From positions 1-31,271 of the forward strand of contig CAZAXD010000023.1 of the NCBI GenBank assembly GCA_964489015.1: DNA of 31,271 nt, read 5' to 3'. Of the stretch, positions 15,627 through 23,543 are shown piece after piece. The notes beneath the pieces are model-generated. The model searched no databases, was not told the origin of the DNA, and saw only the letters and a list, made by a program, of their open reading frames with translations. How positions within the stretch are numbered: position 1 is the first letter of the stretch; each line of letters opens with the position of its first letter. Made by a program: the position numbers and the translations under genes. Origin of the DNA: JAPYWM01 sp964489015 (GTDB lineage: Bacteria; Bacteroidota; Bacteroidia; SpSt-205).

Positions 15627-16422
15627 CCTGGTCCGAGACAAGGTAAGCTATCTCCTGACTTAGGTACGCGCCGCGAATCGGATCTGGCAGATCCATCTGA
15701 TGCACTGCTACCCCTTCTCGTAGAAAGATGAGCGTATTACCCCGTTGAAAAAGTGCGTGCTGCGGACCAAGGGCCACAAATGTAGCCGCCTTGGGCGCAG
15801 GATAGGCCGGCGCCAAAAGGTTGCCCCACAAATCAAAGGCTAAGAGTTGATGGGCAGCTTTGTCGTAAACCCATAGGCGGTCGTGCGTGGCGCAGAGGGC
15901 TTCTACCCAGCTTAGACGGGCGGGACCTGCGACCTTACCGCCGAAGCGTACCAGCAGCCGCCCAAAGGCATCTACGCGCACGATCTCCTGGGTTTCTCGC
16001 AGCACAAAAAAAAGTTCTCCACTGGGGGTAGCCGTCAGAAGCATGGGAAAGCCGCGCGCCACCTCCGCCGGTAAATCCATAAAATCGATGCGCTGAAGCG
16101 GCTGGAGATTCGTACCGAGTAAAAAGAGCTTTTGCCGGCCTACGTCTAGCACATAAAGTTGCTGGTTAGCAATGGGCGCTAGACTCGCTACGTCGAGAAA
16201 GCCTTCAGTTGTTCCCACGTTCCCAATCCGTACTACGGAGTCATAACGCGGGGCCCACATCTTATAAAGCGCCCGTTCGGCAGGACACCAGAGGTACAAA
16301 TGGTTTAGCTCATCTAAGGCTATTTGGTTAGGGATGCACGGCAGGTTGATAACCTGAGCCCAACCGCTAGCCCACAGACAGCCCCAGTGCCAGAGGACCT
16401 TCAGCCAGGCTTGCCGGACCAT
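15601..16422 (-). CDS. Exported NHL/six-bladed-propeller-like protein
   Basis: A 273-residue protein with a clear signal peptide (basic start, Trp/Leu-rich core, cleavage near ASGWAQ|V). The mature chain is a series of short repeats of the form (h)YVLD...QKLFLLGTNLQPLQRID and EIVRVDAFGRLLVRFGG, typical of NHL or WD-like beta-propeller blades in Bacteroidota envelope proteins. No catalytic residues recognised. The only plausible ATG lies inside the end of lpxH (56-nt overlap), making it the third gene of ftsH-lpxH-propeller. It may act in the periplasm or outer membrane; nothing in the sequence defines a ligand. Confidence 0.72.
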   Translation of the reverse strand: MVRQAWLKVLWHWGCLWASGWAQVINLPCIPNQIALDELNHLYLWCPAERALYKMWAPRYDSVVRIGNVGTTEGFLDVASLAPIANQQLYVLDVGRQKLFLLGTNLQPLQRIDFMDLPAEVARGFPMLLTATPSGELFFVLRETQEIVRVDAFGRLLVRFGGKVAGPARLSWVEALCATHDRLWVYDKAAHQLLAFDLWGNLLAPAYPAPKAATFVALGPQHALFQRGNTLIFLREGVAVHQMDLPDPIRGAYLSQEIAYLVSDQVIEKVALP

Positions 16423-17194
16423 GGTCAGAAAAGGTTTTCAAGGCCCACCAGCCTCCCGAAATCTCAAAATACGTGTAGCGTCGAATCCAGTCTCCCAAGA
16501 TGACATACTGAGCCTTCTCTACCTGGCGCACCAGGGGGAGGTGTCGATGCGCGAACACGTACCAGTCGCATGCCGTCTGGCTATGCACGGCCTGCCGGAC
16601 AAATCGGTAAAGAAACTCAAGTGGCCCTAAATCGATATCGTCGAGCTGGTGGTGTGCTTGGCGACTCCGGCCTGATAAAAAGCGTCCTAAACGTAGACCC
16701 AGGTCAGGATGCAGTAGGCGATAGATCCCCTGCAGGAAGGGCGAGCCCATGATAGCATTCGCTAGTCGGTCTAGCCGGGGTAAAGGTCCTAAGCGGTGGC
16801 CATGAGATAGAAAAAATCGCTGATCTAAATACGTCGCCAAGCAAGGGTCAGGTAACACCTGCAAGCCGACCTCCTCTGCGAGATAGCCTGTTAGCCACTG
16901 ATCGTGGTTTCCAGGCATAAAGTAGAGGGGAAGCCCGCCATCTGCCAGCGCCGCTAAGGTGCCCAGCAAGCGTGTGCTACCCTTGGGTACGGCGGTACGG
17001 TACTCAAACCAGAAGTCCCATATATCGCCTAGGAGGTAGATAGCAGCAGCTTCTGAGGCGATGTGGTTTAGCCAGCTACAGAAGTGCTTTTCTCGTTGGC
17101 GGCTGGCAGCGGGGTCAGGGATACCCAGATGAAGGTCACTGACAAAGAAGAGCTTGCGATGGGGCGGGGCGTGCGGGGGATACAGGGCGTGCAT
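16367..17194 (-). CDS. lpxH: UDP-2,3-diacylglucosamine diphosphatase LpxH
   Basis: LpxH cleaves UDP-2,3-diacylglucosamine to lipid X and UMP on the cytoplasmic face of the inner membrane, the fourth step of lipid A synthesis. The 275-residue protein has the full calcineurin-like metallophosphatase set: SDLHLG (D20, H22), GDIWDFW (about 56), PGNHD (about 95), SHGHRLG (about 134) and AHRHLP near residue 218. The R-x-A-H region (SRQAHHQL) in the lid also fits LpxH. The ATG shares one base with the ftsH stop (TAATG), so translation is coupled. The C-terminus runs about 20 residues past the usual ending, into the region shared with the next gene. Confirms an LPS-bearing outer membrane. Confidence 0.9.
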   Translation of the reverse strand: MHALYPPHAPPHRKLFFVSDLHLGIPDPAASRQREKHFCSWLNHIASEAAAIYLLGDIWDFWFEYRTAVPKGSTRLLGTLAALADGGLPLYFMPGNHDQWLTGYLAEEVGLQVLPDPCLATYLDQRFFLSHGHRLGPLPRLDRLANAIMGSPFLQGIYRLLHPDLGLRLGRFLSGRSRQAHHQLDDIDLGPLEFLYRFVRQAVHSQTACDWYVFAHRHLPLVRQVEKAQYVILGDWIRRYTYFEISGGWWALKTFSDHGPASLAEGPLALGLSVG

Positions 17195-19095
17195 TAGGAA
17201 GAGCTTGTCGCTGGCGACTCGACGGGAGTACCCTTGGGGCGAGGGCCCAAGATAGCTTCTACTTCTTCTTGGTACAGAACCTCTTTTTCTAGCAAGCGCT
17301 GGGCTAAAGCCTGGAGAAGCGGATACTTCTCCTGCAGGAGAGCCTTGGCCTGTTCGTAGGCGCTCTGGATGATATGCTGGACTTCAGCATCGATGCGCTT
17401 AGCCGTCTCTTCGGAGTAGGGGCGCTGAAAGACAAATTCTTCGCCTTGCATTTTGAAGGCGAAGTGACCTAGGTTGGACATGCCGTATTGGGTGACCATG
17501 GCATAAGCCAGCTGGGTGGTGCGCTCAAGGTCGTTTTGGGCCCCGGTGGAAATCTCGCCAAATACAATCTCCTCGGCGGCGCGACCGGCTAGGGTCATTG
17601 CCATCGTGTCGAGTAGCTGGGCTTTGGTGTAGAGGTACTGCTCCTTGGGCATGTACTGCGCATAGCCCAGCGCTGCGATGCCGCGCGGAATGATAGAGAC
17701 TTTTACGAGCGGGTCCGCATGCTCGAGAAACCACCCCGCAATTGCGTGACCGGATTCGTGGTACGCTACGATGCGCTTCTCCTCAGGGGAAATGACTTTG
17801 GTGCGCCGCTCGAGCCCTCCGAGCACCTTGTCAATGGCTTCTTGGAAGTCAGCCATCGTGATAGCGGGGCGTTCTTTGCGAGCGGCGATAAGAGCTGCTT
17901 CGTTGCAAACGTTTGCAATATCGGCACCCACAAATCCAGGCGTCTGAAGGGCTAATCGATGGATATCCACGTCCGGGGCGATCAGCAGCTTCTTTATGTG
18001 TACGCGAAAGATGGCCTCCCGTTCTCGGACATCTGGCTTATCGATCATGATCATGCGGTCGAATCGGCCGGGACGCAAAAGCGCTGGGTCTAGAATGTCC
18101 GGACGGTTGGTAGCCGCCATGACGATAATGCCGCTGTCGGTGTTAAATCCATCCATCTCGACAAGCAGCTGATTGAGGGTATTCTCTCGCTCGTCGTTGG
18201 AGATCGGAACGGAGGTGCGGCTGCGCATCCGGCCTACGGCGTCGATCTCGTCGATGAATACAATGCAGGGCGCTTTCTCCTTGGCTTGCCGAAAGAGGTC
18301 TCGCACCCGCGCAGCTCCCACCCCTACAAACATCTCTACAAAGTCTGACCCGCTAATGCTAAAGAAGGGCACCCCGGCTTCGCCGGCGACCGCTTTAGCC
18401 AAAAGGGTCTTACCTGTCCCAGGTGGGCCCACGAGAAGCACCCCCTTGGGTATCTTGCCACCTAGGCGCGTGAACTTCTGCGGGTTGCGTAAAAACTCTA
18501 CGACCTCCTGAACTTCTTGTTTGGCTTCTTCGAGGCCGGCGACATCCGCAAAGGTCACATTGACCTTATTACCGCCCTCAAAGACGGCCGCCTTGCTTCG
18601 GCCGATGGAAAAGATCCCACCGGGGCCGCCGCTTCCAATGCTACGATTGCCCATTCGTCCTAGAATGAAGATCCACACCACGACAATCAGTACGATCGGT
18701 AGCCCGTACTGTAGCAGGATACCCCAGTAGTCAGGCTTATCAATGACTGTGTAGGGAATACGGCGCTGCTGCAAAAATTCCTCAAGCTTCTCTGCGGATA
18801 CTACCCGAAAGCTAAAAGGTAACGGCCCCCAGAAGCTCCGCTTTTCTAAGCGCTGGATTTCTGCTAGCTCCCGAGCTTGCGGCGTCAGATAAACCTCGGC
18901 TAGGTCTTTATTGATGAGGCGTACGTGATCAATGAGGCGGCGCTCCACCCAGTCTTGGAATTGGAGGTAAGTAATCGGGGTGCTACTTTGCCGTTCGGGC
19001 ACAAAGATGAAGGACAAGATAATCCCCGCAAAGAGGAGTAGATAGAGCCAGTAGAGGTTGAAACCCGGCTTAGGTGAAGGCGTTCGGTTTTCCAT
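17194..19095 (-). CDS. ftsH: ATP-dependent zinc metalloprotease FtsH
   Basis: FtsH is the hexameric inner-membrane AAA+ protease that removes misfolded or regulatory membrane and cytosolic proteins; in several bacteria it also controls LpxC and so lipid A flux, which fits with lpxH downstream. I start at the ATG at 19095 (MENRTPSP), giving 633 residues; the longer frame to 19302 would read through the surE start. Parts: TM1 (about 15-34), a periplasmic loop, TM2 (about 118-138), AAA+ domain with Walker A GPPGTGKT at 223-230, Walker B CIVFIDEID, second region of homology ATNRPDILDPALLRPGRFD, and the zinc site HESGH at 446-450. Length and motifs are normal and complete. Confidence 0.98.
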   Translation of the reverse strand: MENRTPSPKPGFNLYWLYLLLFAGIILSFIFVPERQSSTPITYLQFQDWVERRLIDHVRLINKDLAEVYLTPQARELAEIQRLEKRSFWGPLPFSFRVVSAEKLEEFLQQRRIPYTVIDKPDYWGILLQYGLPIVLIVVVWIFILGRMGNRSIGSGGPGGIFSIGRSKAAVFEGGNKVNVTFADVAGLEEAKQEVQEVVEFLRNPQKFTRLGGKIPKGVLLVGPPGTGKTLLAKAVAGEAGVPFFSISGSDFVEMFVGVGAARVRDLFRQAKEKAPCIVFIDEIDAVGRMRSRTSVPISNDERENTLNQLLVEMDGFNTDSGIIVMAATNRPDILDPALLRPGRFDRMIMIDKPDVREREAIFRVHIKKLLIAPDVDIHRLALQTPGFVGADIANVCNEAALIAARKERPAITMADFQEAIDKVLGGLERRTKVISPEEKRIVAYHESGHAIAGWFLEHADPLVKVSIIPRGIAALGYAQYMPKEQYLYTKAQLLDTMAMTLAGRAAEEIVFGEISTGAQNDLERTTQLAYAMVTQYGMSNLGHFAFKMQGEEFVFQRPYSEETAKRIDAEVQHIIQSAYEQAKALLQEKYPLLQALAQRLLEKEVLYQEEVEAILGPRPKGTPVESPATSSS

Positions 19096-19113
19096 AGGAC
19101 GCGCTAAAGCAAA

Positions 19114-19121
19114 CAAAAATA
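19114..19121 (-). promoter_or_regulatory. Promoter -7 box TATTTTTG for ftsH operon
   Basis: Perfect TAnnTTTG match on the minus strand, 18 nt before the ftsH ATG. Unlike its neighbours this leaves room for a short leader of about 10-14 nt. It is divergent to the surE promoter. Confidence 0.5.
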
Positions 19122-19159
19122 GGGCTTTTGGGCGAGGTGAAGGGCAGGGCATTTTTGAG

Positions 19160-19167
19160 TACCTTCG
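19160..19167 (+). promoter_or_regulatory. Promoter -7-like box TACCTTCG for surE
   Basis: One mismatch to TAnnTTTG (third T of the triplet is C), ending 6 nt before the surE ATG. Same spacing as at rimP. Likely promoter of surE-ftsY. Confidence 0.5.
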
Positions 19168-19173
19168 GGGCAC

Positions 19174-19929
19174 ATGAAGGTGCTCGTGTGTAATGACGAT
19201 GGGATCACGGCGCCGGGACTTCGAGCGCTGGTAACGGTGGCGCGCGAATTTGGCGATGTCTTGGTAGTAGCACCCGATCGGCCCCAGAGCGGCATGGGGC
19301 ACGCCGTCAGCATTGGAGTCCCCCTGCGCTTGTATCCTTCTACCACATTTGGGGCTGAGATCCCAGCGTGGGCTTGCAGCGGTACACCGGCTGACTGTGT
19401 CAAGCTTGCTACAGGTGTCCTGGGCCTGAAGCCCGACCTCCTCCTATCGGGTATCAATCACGGGGCAAACTTCTCCATTAGTGCCTTTTACTCAGGGACC
19501 TTATCGGCAGCGATGGAGGGCGCCTTTGAAAAAATCCCCTCTATGGGGTTCTCCCTGCTTGACTACAGCATGGAGGCCGATTTCACAGCGGCGCAGGCGA
19601 TAGCGCGAGAGGTCATTCTGCTGTATCTGGCGCACCCCTTTCCACCGGAAATACCCCTCAATGTTAACATCCCGAATTTACCCCTTAGGGAGATTCGGGG
19701 GCTTCGGGTGACGCGGCAGGCTCATGGCCGGTTTGTTGAGCAGTTTGAAAAGCGAGTGGACCCCTATGGTCAGCCGTATTACTGGCTCGTAGGTCGCTTT
19801 GAAAGTACGGATGTGAGCTCGGACACCGACCTTTGGGCGCTGCAGCAGGGGTACGTCTCGATTTGTCCCCTTTCCTCTGACCTTACGGCGCATGCGTACC
19901 TCTCGCACTGGCAAGCTATAGAGCGCTGA
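19174..19929 (+). CDS. surE: 5'/3'-nucleotidase SurE
   Basis: SurE is a metal-dependent phosphatase that removes phosphate from nucleoside monophosphates and short polyphosphates, often linked to stress survival. The 251-residue protein starts NDDG with metal ligands D8 and D9, followed by S39 in APDRPQSG and N95 in LSGINHGAN, and has the family's CSGTPADCVKLA and YSGTLSAAMEG segments. All ligands are intact. The ATG at 19174 is the only start close to the conserved N-terminus. It heads a two-gene unit with ftsY, whose ATG lies 2 nt after the surE stop. Confidence 0.96.
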   Translation: MKVLVCNDDGITAPGLRALVTVAREFGDVLVVAPDRPQSGMGHAVSIGVPLRLYPSTTFGAEIPAWACSGTPADCVKLATGVLGLKPDLLLSGINHGANFSISAFYSGTLSAAMEGAFEKIPSMGFSLLDYSMEADFTAAQAIAREVILLYLAHPFPPEIPLNVNIPNLPLREIRGLRVTRQAHGRFVEQFEKRVDPYGQPYYWLVGRFESTDVSSDTDLWALQQGYVSICPLSSDLTAHAYLSHWQAIER

Positions 19930-19931
19930 AT

Positions 19932-20888
19932 ATGGGACTCTGGGATTGGCTTCGCGGTAAGAAAGCGCCGCCCCCTGAAAGCCCGGCTTTAGAAAAGGGG
20001 CTGGACAAAACGCGACGTTCCTTTTGGCAGCGGCTACGCTCCCTCTTTAGCGGCAAAACGGCTTTGGACGAGGAGACTCGGGAGGAGTTAGAGGCGATTC
20101 TGCTTTCGGCGGATGTCGGTCCCAGAACGACGGACCTCATCCTCACGCGTCTGCAAGAGAGCCTGCACAGGACACCCCTGGCCGCTGGCGAATCGATCAC
20201 AGATCGCTTAGAGGCACTCCTCATCGAGCTGCTGGATCGGCCTTTTACACCCAAGGCCGGTAGCCCTTATGTGATCCTAATCGTTGGGGTGAATGGTGTC
20301 GGGAAAACGACCTCCTTAGCCAAGCTGGCGTACCGCTTCAAGGGGGAAGGCCTAAGGGTGGTGATGGGCGCAGCGGATACCTTCCGGGCGGCGGCTGTGT
20401 CGCAGCTGAGGCATTGGGCTGAGCGGCTAGAAGTCCCCCTTGTCGAAAGGGGAATGGGAGCGGACCCAGGTGCCGTAGCTTATGAAACCGTTCAAAAGGC
20501 GCAAGCAATGGCAGCCGATGTCGTACTCATTGATACGGCCGGCCGTTTGCATACCAAAGAGCCGCTTATGCGAGAACTCGGCAAGGTATATCGCGTCGTA
20601 GAGAAGGCTCTGCCCGGCGCTCCCCACGAAGTCCTGCTGGTTTTAGATGCGACGACGGGGCAAAATGCCATTCGTCAAGCTCAGGTCTTTCTGGAGGCTA
20701 CTGCTTGCACAGGCCTCGTCCTAACTAAGCTCGATGGCACCGCCAAAGGCGGGGTGGCCTTTGCGCTGGTGCAGGAGCTAGGACTGCCGATTCGCTTTGT
20801 AGGCGTGGGTGAAGCTGCTGATGATCTTTTACCCTTTGATCCGCAGCGGTTTGTTCAGGCGCTTTTACGGCACGAAGCGGCTGATTAG
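19932..20888 (+). CDS. ftsY: Signal recognition particle receptor FtsY
   Basis: FtsY docks SRP-ribosome complexes at the membrane so that inner-membrane proteins are inserted co-translationally. The 318-residue protein has a short basic N-terminal region (no long acidic A domain), an NG-type four-helix N domain (about 30-105), and the SRP GTPase G domain: G1 GVNGVGKTT from residue 119, the DTFRAAAVSQL motif, G3 DTAGRLHT from 201, G4 TKLDG 265-269 and the closing GVGEAADDLLPFDP. All GTPase elements are intact. ATG 2 nt after the surE stop; the gene is followed by a new promoter for the ligase gene. Confidence 0.97.
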   Translation: MGLWDWLRGKKAPPPESPALEKGLDKTRRSFWQRLRSLFSGKTALDEETREELEAILLSADVGPRTTDLILTRLQESLHRTPLAAGESITDRLEALLIELLDRPFTPKAGSPYVILIVGVNGVGKTTSLAKLAYRFKGEGLRVVMGAADTFRAAAVSQLRHWAERLEVPLVERGMGADPGAVAYETVQKAQAMAADVVLIDTAGRLHTKEPLMRELGKVYRVVEKALPGAPHEVLLVLDATTGQNAIRQAQVFLEATACTGLVLTKLDGTAKGGVAFALVQELGLPIRFVGVGEAADDLLPFDPQRFVQALLRHEAAD

Positions 20889-20906
20889 TCTGCTTAGCTA
20901 CTGCGT

Positions 20907-20914
20907 TACCTTTG
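20907..20914 (+). promoter_or_regulatory. Promoter -7 box TACCTTTG for ligase-exporter pair
   Basis: Perfect TAnnTTTG match with a 4-nt spacer (CAAG) to the GTG at 20919. It lies in the 30-nt gap after ftsY and selects the GTG as the start. Confidence 0.65.
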
Positions 20915-20918
20915 CAAG

Positions 20919-23543
20919 GTGCGTGTAGGTGTCCTCTTGGGTGGGGCTTCTCGCGAGCGGGAAGTGTCATACGCGGGGGGTCGCACGGTGTATGACCTCT
21001 TAGATCGGCGCCGCTTTGAGCCCGTACCGCTCTTTGTCGATGCTTATCATAGGCTAGTGCGGCTTAAGCCCGCTGCGCTCTACTACGGTATGATTACGGA
21101 TTTTTTTCCCCCGCCTGAGGCTGTGCCCGCCGGGATATCGTTTCCCATCTATGCCGAAGCGCTGTGGCATCCCGAGAATGCCGCTTACCTTCGGGCGCTT
21201 TCTAGCCTAGGGCCCATTCTAACGCTAGAGAGCCTAAGGGAAGCGGTGGATGTGGTTTTTCCGGTGCTACATGGGCTTGGAGGGGAAGACGGTAGCTTGC
21301 AGGGGCTTTTAGAGCAGTTAGGCCTACCGTATGTGGGCTCAGGCATTGGGGCCAGCGCTTGGGGTATGGATAAGGCACAGCAGCGTCGCTGGCTAGAAGC
21401 TCATGGCTTTGCAGTCCCGCGTTATGTCACCGTACCCCGGCGGCGCTTGTGGGAGGCTCGCCAGGAGACCTGTGAGTACATTCTCGATACGGTGGGGCTT
21501 CCGTGCGTGGTCAAGCACCCCCTGCAGGGCTCTACGATTGGCGTCGTGGCCTGCTTTCATCGAGACGAGCTAGAAAAAGCCCTCTGGCAGGCTGCTTTTA
21601 CATGGCCTGTGACTATTCTACGTCAGACGCCGCTAAGCGCCTTATTGGACTTAGAAACGGGGCTTGGCCTCCCTTTTCTCTATCGGGACGGGCAAGGCAT
21701 TCCCCGGGAGGTTGTTTCGAGCTGGACCGAGTTTCAGGCTTTTCTAGGGCGGCTGCCTAAGCAAGGATGGGTAGAGGCTTGGGATGCACCCGAGGTGATT
21801 TTGGTCGAGGCCTTTATTGCAGGGGAGGAGTTTTCTGTCATTGTGTTAGAGGGGCCTGATGGGCAGCTGGTAGCGCTCCCTCCTACTCATATTCGAAAAG
21901 CTGGCAAAGTCTACGACTACCGCGCCAAGTACCTGGCCGGTATCAGTTCGAAGCAGACGCCTTCTTCTGAGCTGCCCAACTCGGAAATCAGCCAGTTAGC
22001 TCAGACTTTGGCCGAAAAGGCCGGCGTCCGAGTGTATGCCCGCTTAGATGGCATCTGGTCGACTAGCGGCGAGCTTTATTTCAATGATCCCAATACGACT
22101 TCGGGCATGCTGCCGGCCTCGCTTCTCTTTCACCAGGCAGCCGAAGTGGGGTTTACACCGACGAGCTTTTTGAGCTATCTAATAGATAGGTCTTTGGATC
22201 AGACTCGTACGGGTCCGCTGCCTCGGTTTGTGCGGCGCTGGCAGCTGCAGCGCCGCCCCGGGCTTTCCAGCGGTCTGCCGAGTGCTCAGCGCATTGCGGT
22301 GATCTTTGGTGGCGCTTCGACGGAGCGCCATATCTCTGTCGAAAGCGGTCGTAACGTCGTTCAGAAGCTTAGTAGCCGCTACAGCGTCCTGCCGCTCTTT
22401 TTGCGGGTTCGTGGTGATTCATTAGAGCTGTGGGAACTGCCACCGCGCCTTCTTTTCAAAGACAATGCAGACGATATTGCCGCCAGTCTCGACAAAGCAG
22501 AAATTCCCGCCGTCACGGCTCAGGCCCGAACTAAGCTTGAGGCTATAGACGAACGGTATGAGCGGGTTTTAGCATATGGGGCCCGGCTCATTCCATGGGA
22601 AGCGTTGCCGGCGCTGGTGGACTTTGTCTTTTTAGCGCTACATGGCCGCCCCGGCGAAGATGGCACCGTTCAGCGCCTGCTAGAGCACCTCCGGCTGCCT
22701 TACAATGGTAGTCCACCCGATACGTGTGAGCTTCTCATGGATAAGTACCGTACGAATGCCTACCTGCTTGAGAAGGGCTTTCGCACGGCGCCCCATGCCT
22801 TGGTGAGTCGAGAAAGCTGGGAAGCCGATCCCGATGCCGTCCTAGCTCAGATTCAGGCGGCGGTCGGTCCGGGTCCCTGGATCGGCAAGCCCGTGGATGA
22901 GGGCTGCAGCAGTGGGGTTCGTCTGCTAAGAGATCGCGCTGAACTCCAGATTTATCTCTCGACTCTTTTGCGATCAGAGGAGCAAGTGCCGGCAGAGGCT
23001 GCCAGCCGGCTACAAATTGCACCGGATGAACCATTTCCGCCCAAAGAGCAGGCCCTCATTGAAGCCTACCTGCCGGCGCTCTCGGACGGATGCTGGGTCG
23101 AGGTGACGGTGGGCGTCATCTCGCACACCGCACCTGATGGCGGGGTCCGTTATGAGGCTTTCTGGCCTAGCGAGACGGTCAAGTCAGAGGCTGTGCTTCG
23201 CCTTGAAGAGAAGTTTCTAGCTGGCGCTGGCCAAAACGTCACCCCCGCCCGGCTATTTCCATCCGATCCGGCTCGTAATCAAGCTTTGTTAGCGGCGGTA
23301 CAGGCTCAGGTAGTCGCCATAGCCCAAGCGGTAGGCATTCATGGTTATGCGCGGCTCGATGGCTTTGTGGAAATTGTAGAAGATACGGCCCGTTTTTGGC
23401 TTTTGGAGGTGAATACCCTCCCTGGGCTTACGCCGGCGACGGTCTTTTTTCATCAGGTGGCGTTGGCGGGGTACACGCCGCTGGCGATCCTAGAACATAT
23501 CCTCAGCGAGGGCCAGAAACGACGCTATGGAGCTCGGCTTTGA
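20919..23543 (+). CDS. Tandem fusion of two D-alanine-D-alanine ligase modules
   Basis: Normal Ddl is about 310-360 residues; this 874-residue protein holds two complete ATP-grasp ligase modules (about 1-425 and 458-874) joined by a basic linker. Ddl makes the D-Ala-D-Ala dipeptide of peptidoglycan precursors in the cytosol. Module 1 has LGGASREREVS, LHGLGGEDGS, VKHPLQGSTIGV, YDYRAKY (Y338) and NDPNTTSG, where the usual metal-binding Glu is Asp (D390). Module 2 has FGGASTERHIS, LHGRPGEDGT, GKPVDEGCSSGV, EEKF (K765, F766 in place of the catalytic-loop Tyr) and LEVNTLPG (E830, N832). Start GTG chosen from the promoter box and because homology begins at once. The end overlaps the exporter gene by 17 nt. 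Family is certain; the substrate of each half is not. Confidence 0.88.
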   Translation: MRVGVLLGGASREREVSYAGGRTVYDLLDRRRFEPVPLFVDAYHRLVRLKPAALYYGMITDFFPPPEAVPAGISFPIYAEALWHPENAAYLRALSSLGPILTLESLREAVDVVFPVLHGLGGEDGSLQGLLEQLGLPYVGSGIGASAWGMDKAQQRRWLEAHGFAVPRYVTVPRRRLWEARQETCEYILDTVGLPCVVKHPLQGSTIGVVACFHRDELEKALWQAAFTWPVTILRQTPLSALLDLETGLGLPFLYRDGQGIPREVVSSWTEFQAFLGRLPKQGWVEAWDAPEVILVEAFIAGEEFSVIVLEGPDGQLVALPPTHIRKAGKVYDYRAKYLAGISSKQTPSSELPNSEISQLAQTLAEKAGVRVYARLDGIWSTSGELYFNDPNTTSGMLPASLLFHQAAEVGFTPTSFLSYLIDRSLDQTRTGPLPRFVRRWQLQRRPGLSSGLPSAQRIAVIFGGASTERHISVESGRNVVQKLSSRYSVLPLFLRVRGDSLELWELPPRLLFKDNADDIAASLDKAEIPAVTAQARTKLEAIDERYERVLAYGARLIPWEALPALVDFVFLALHGRPGEDGTVQRLLEHLRLPYNGSPPDTCELLMDKYRTNAYLLEKGFRTAPHALVSRESWEADPDAVLAQIQAAVGPGPWIGKPVDEGCSSGVRLLRDRAELQIYLSTLLRSEEQVPAEAASRLQIAPDEPFPPKEQALIEAYLPALSDGCWVEVTVGVISHTAPDGGVRYEAFWPSETVKSEAVLRLEEKFLAGAGQNVTPARLFPSDPARNQALLAAVQAQVVAIAQAVGIHGYARLDGFVEIVEDTARFWLLEVNTLPGLTPATVFFHQVALAGYTPLAILEHILSEGQKRRYGARL

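Noticed and set aside
19096..19302. 69-codon N-terminal extension of ftsH
   Set aside because: It would cover the surE start and promoter, has no homology-like content, and FtsH proteins begin just before the first membrane helix.
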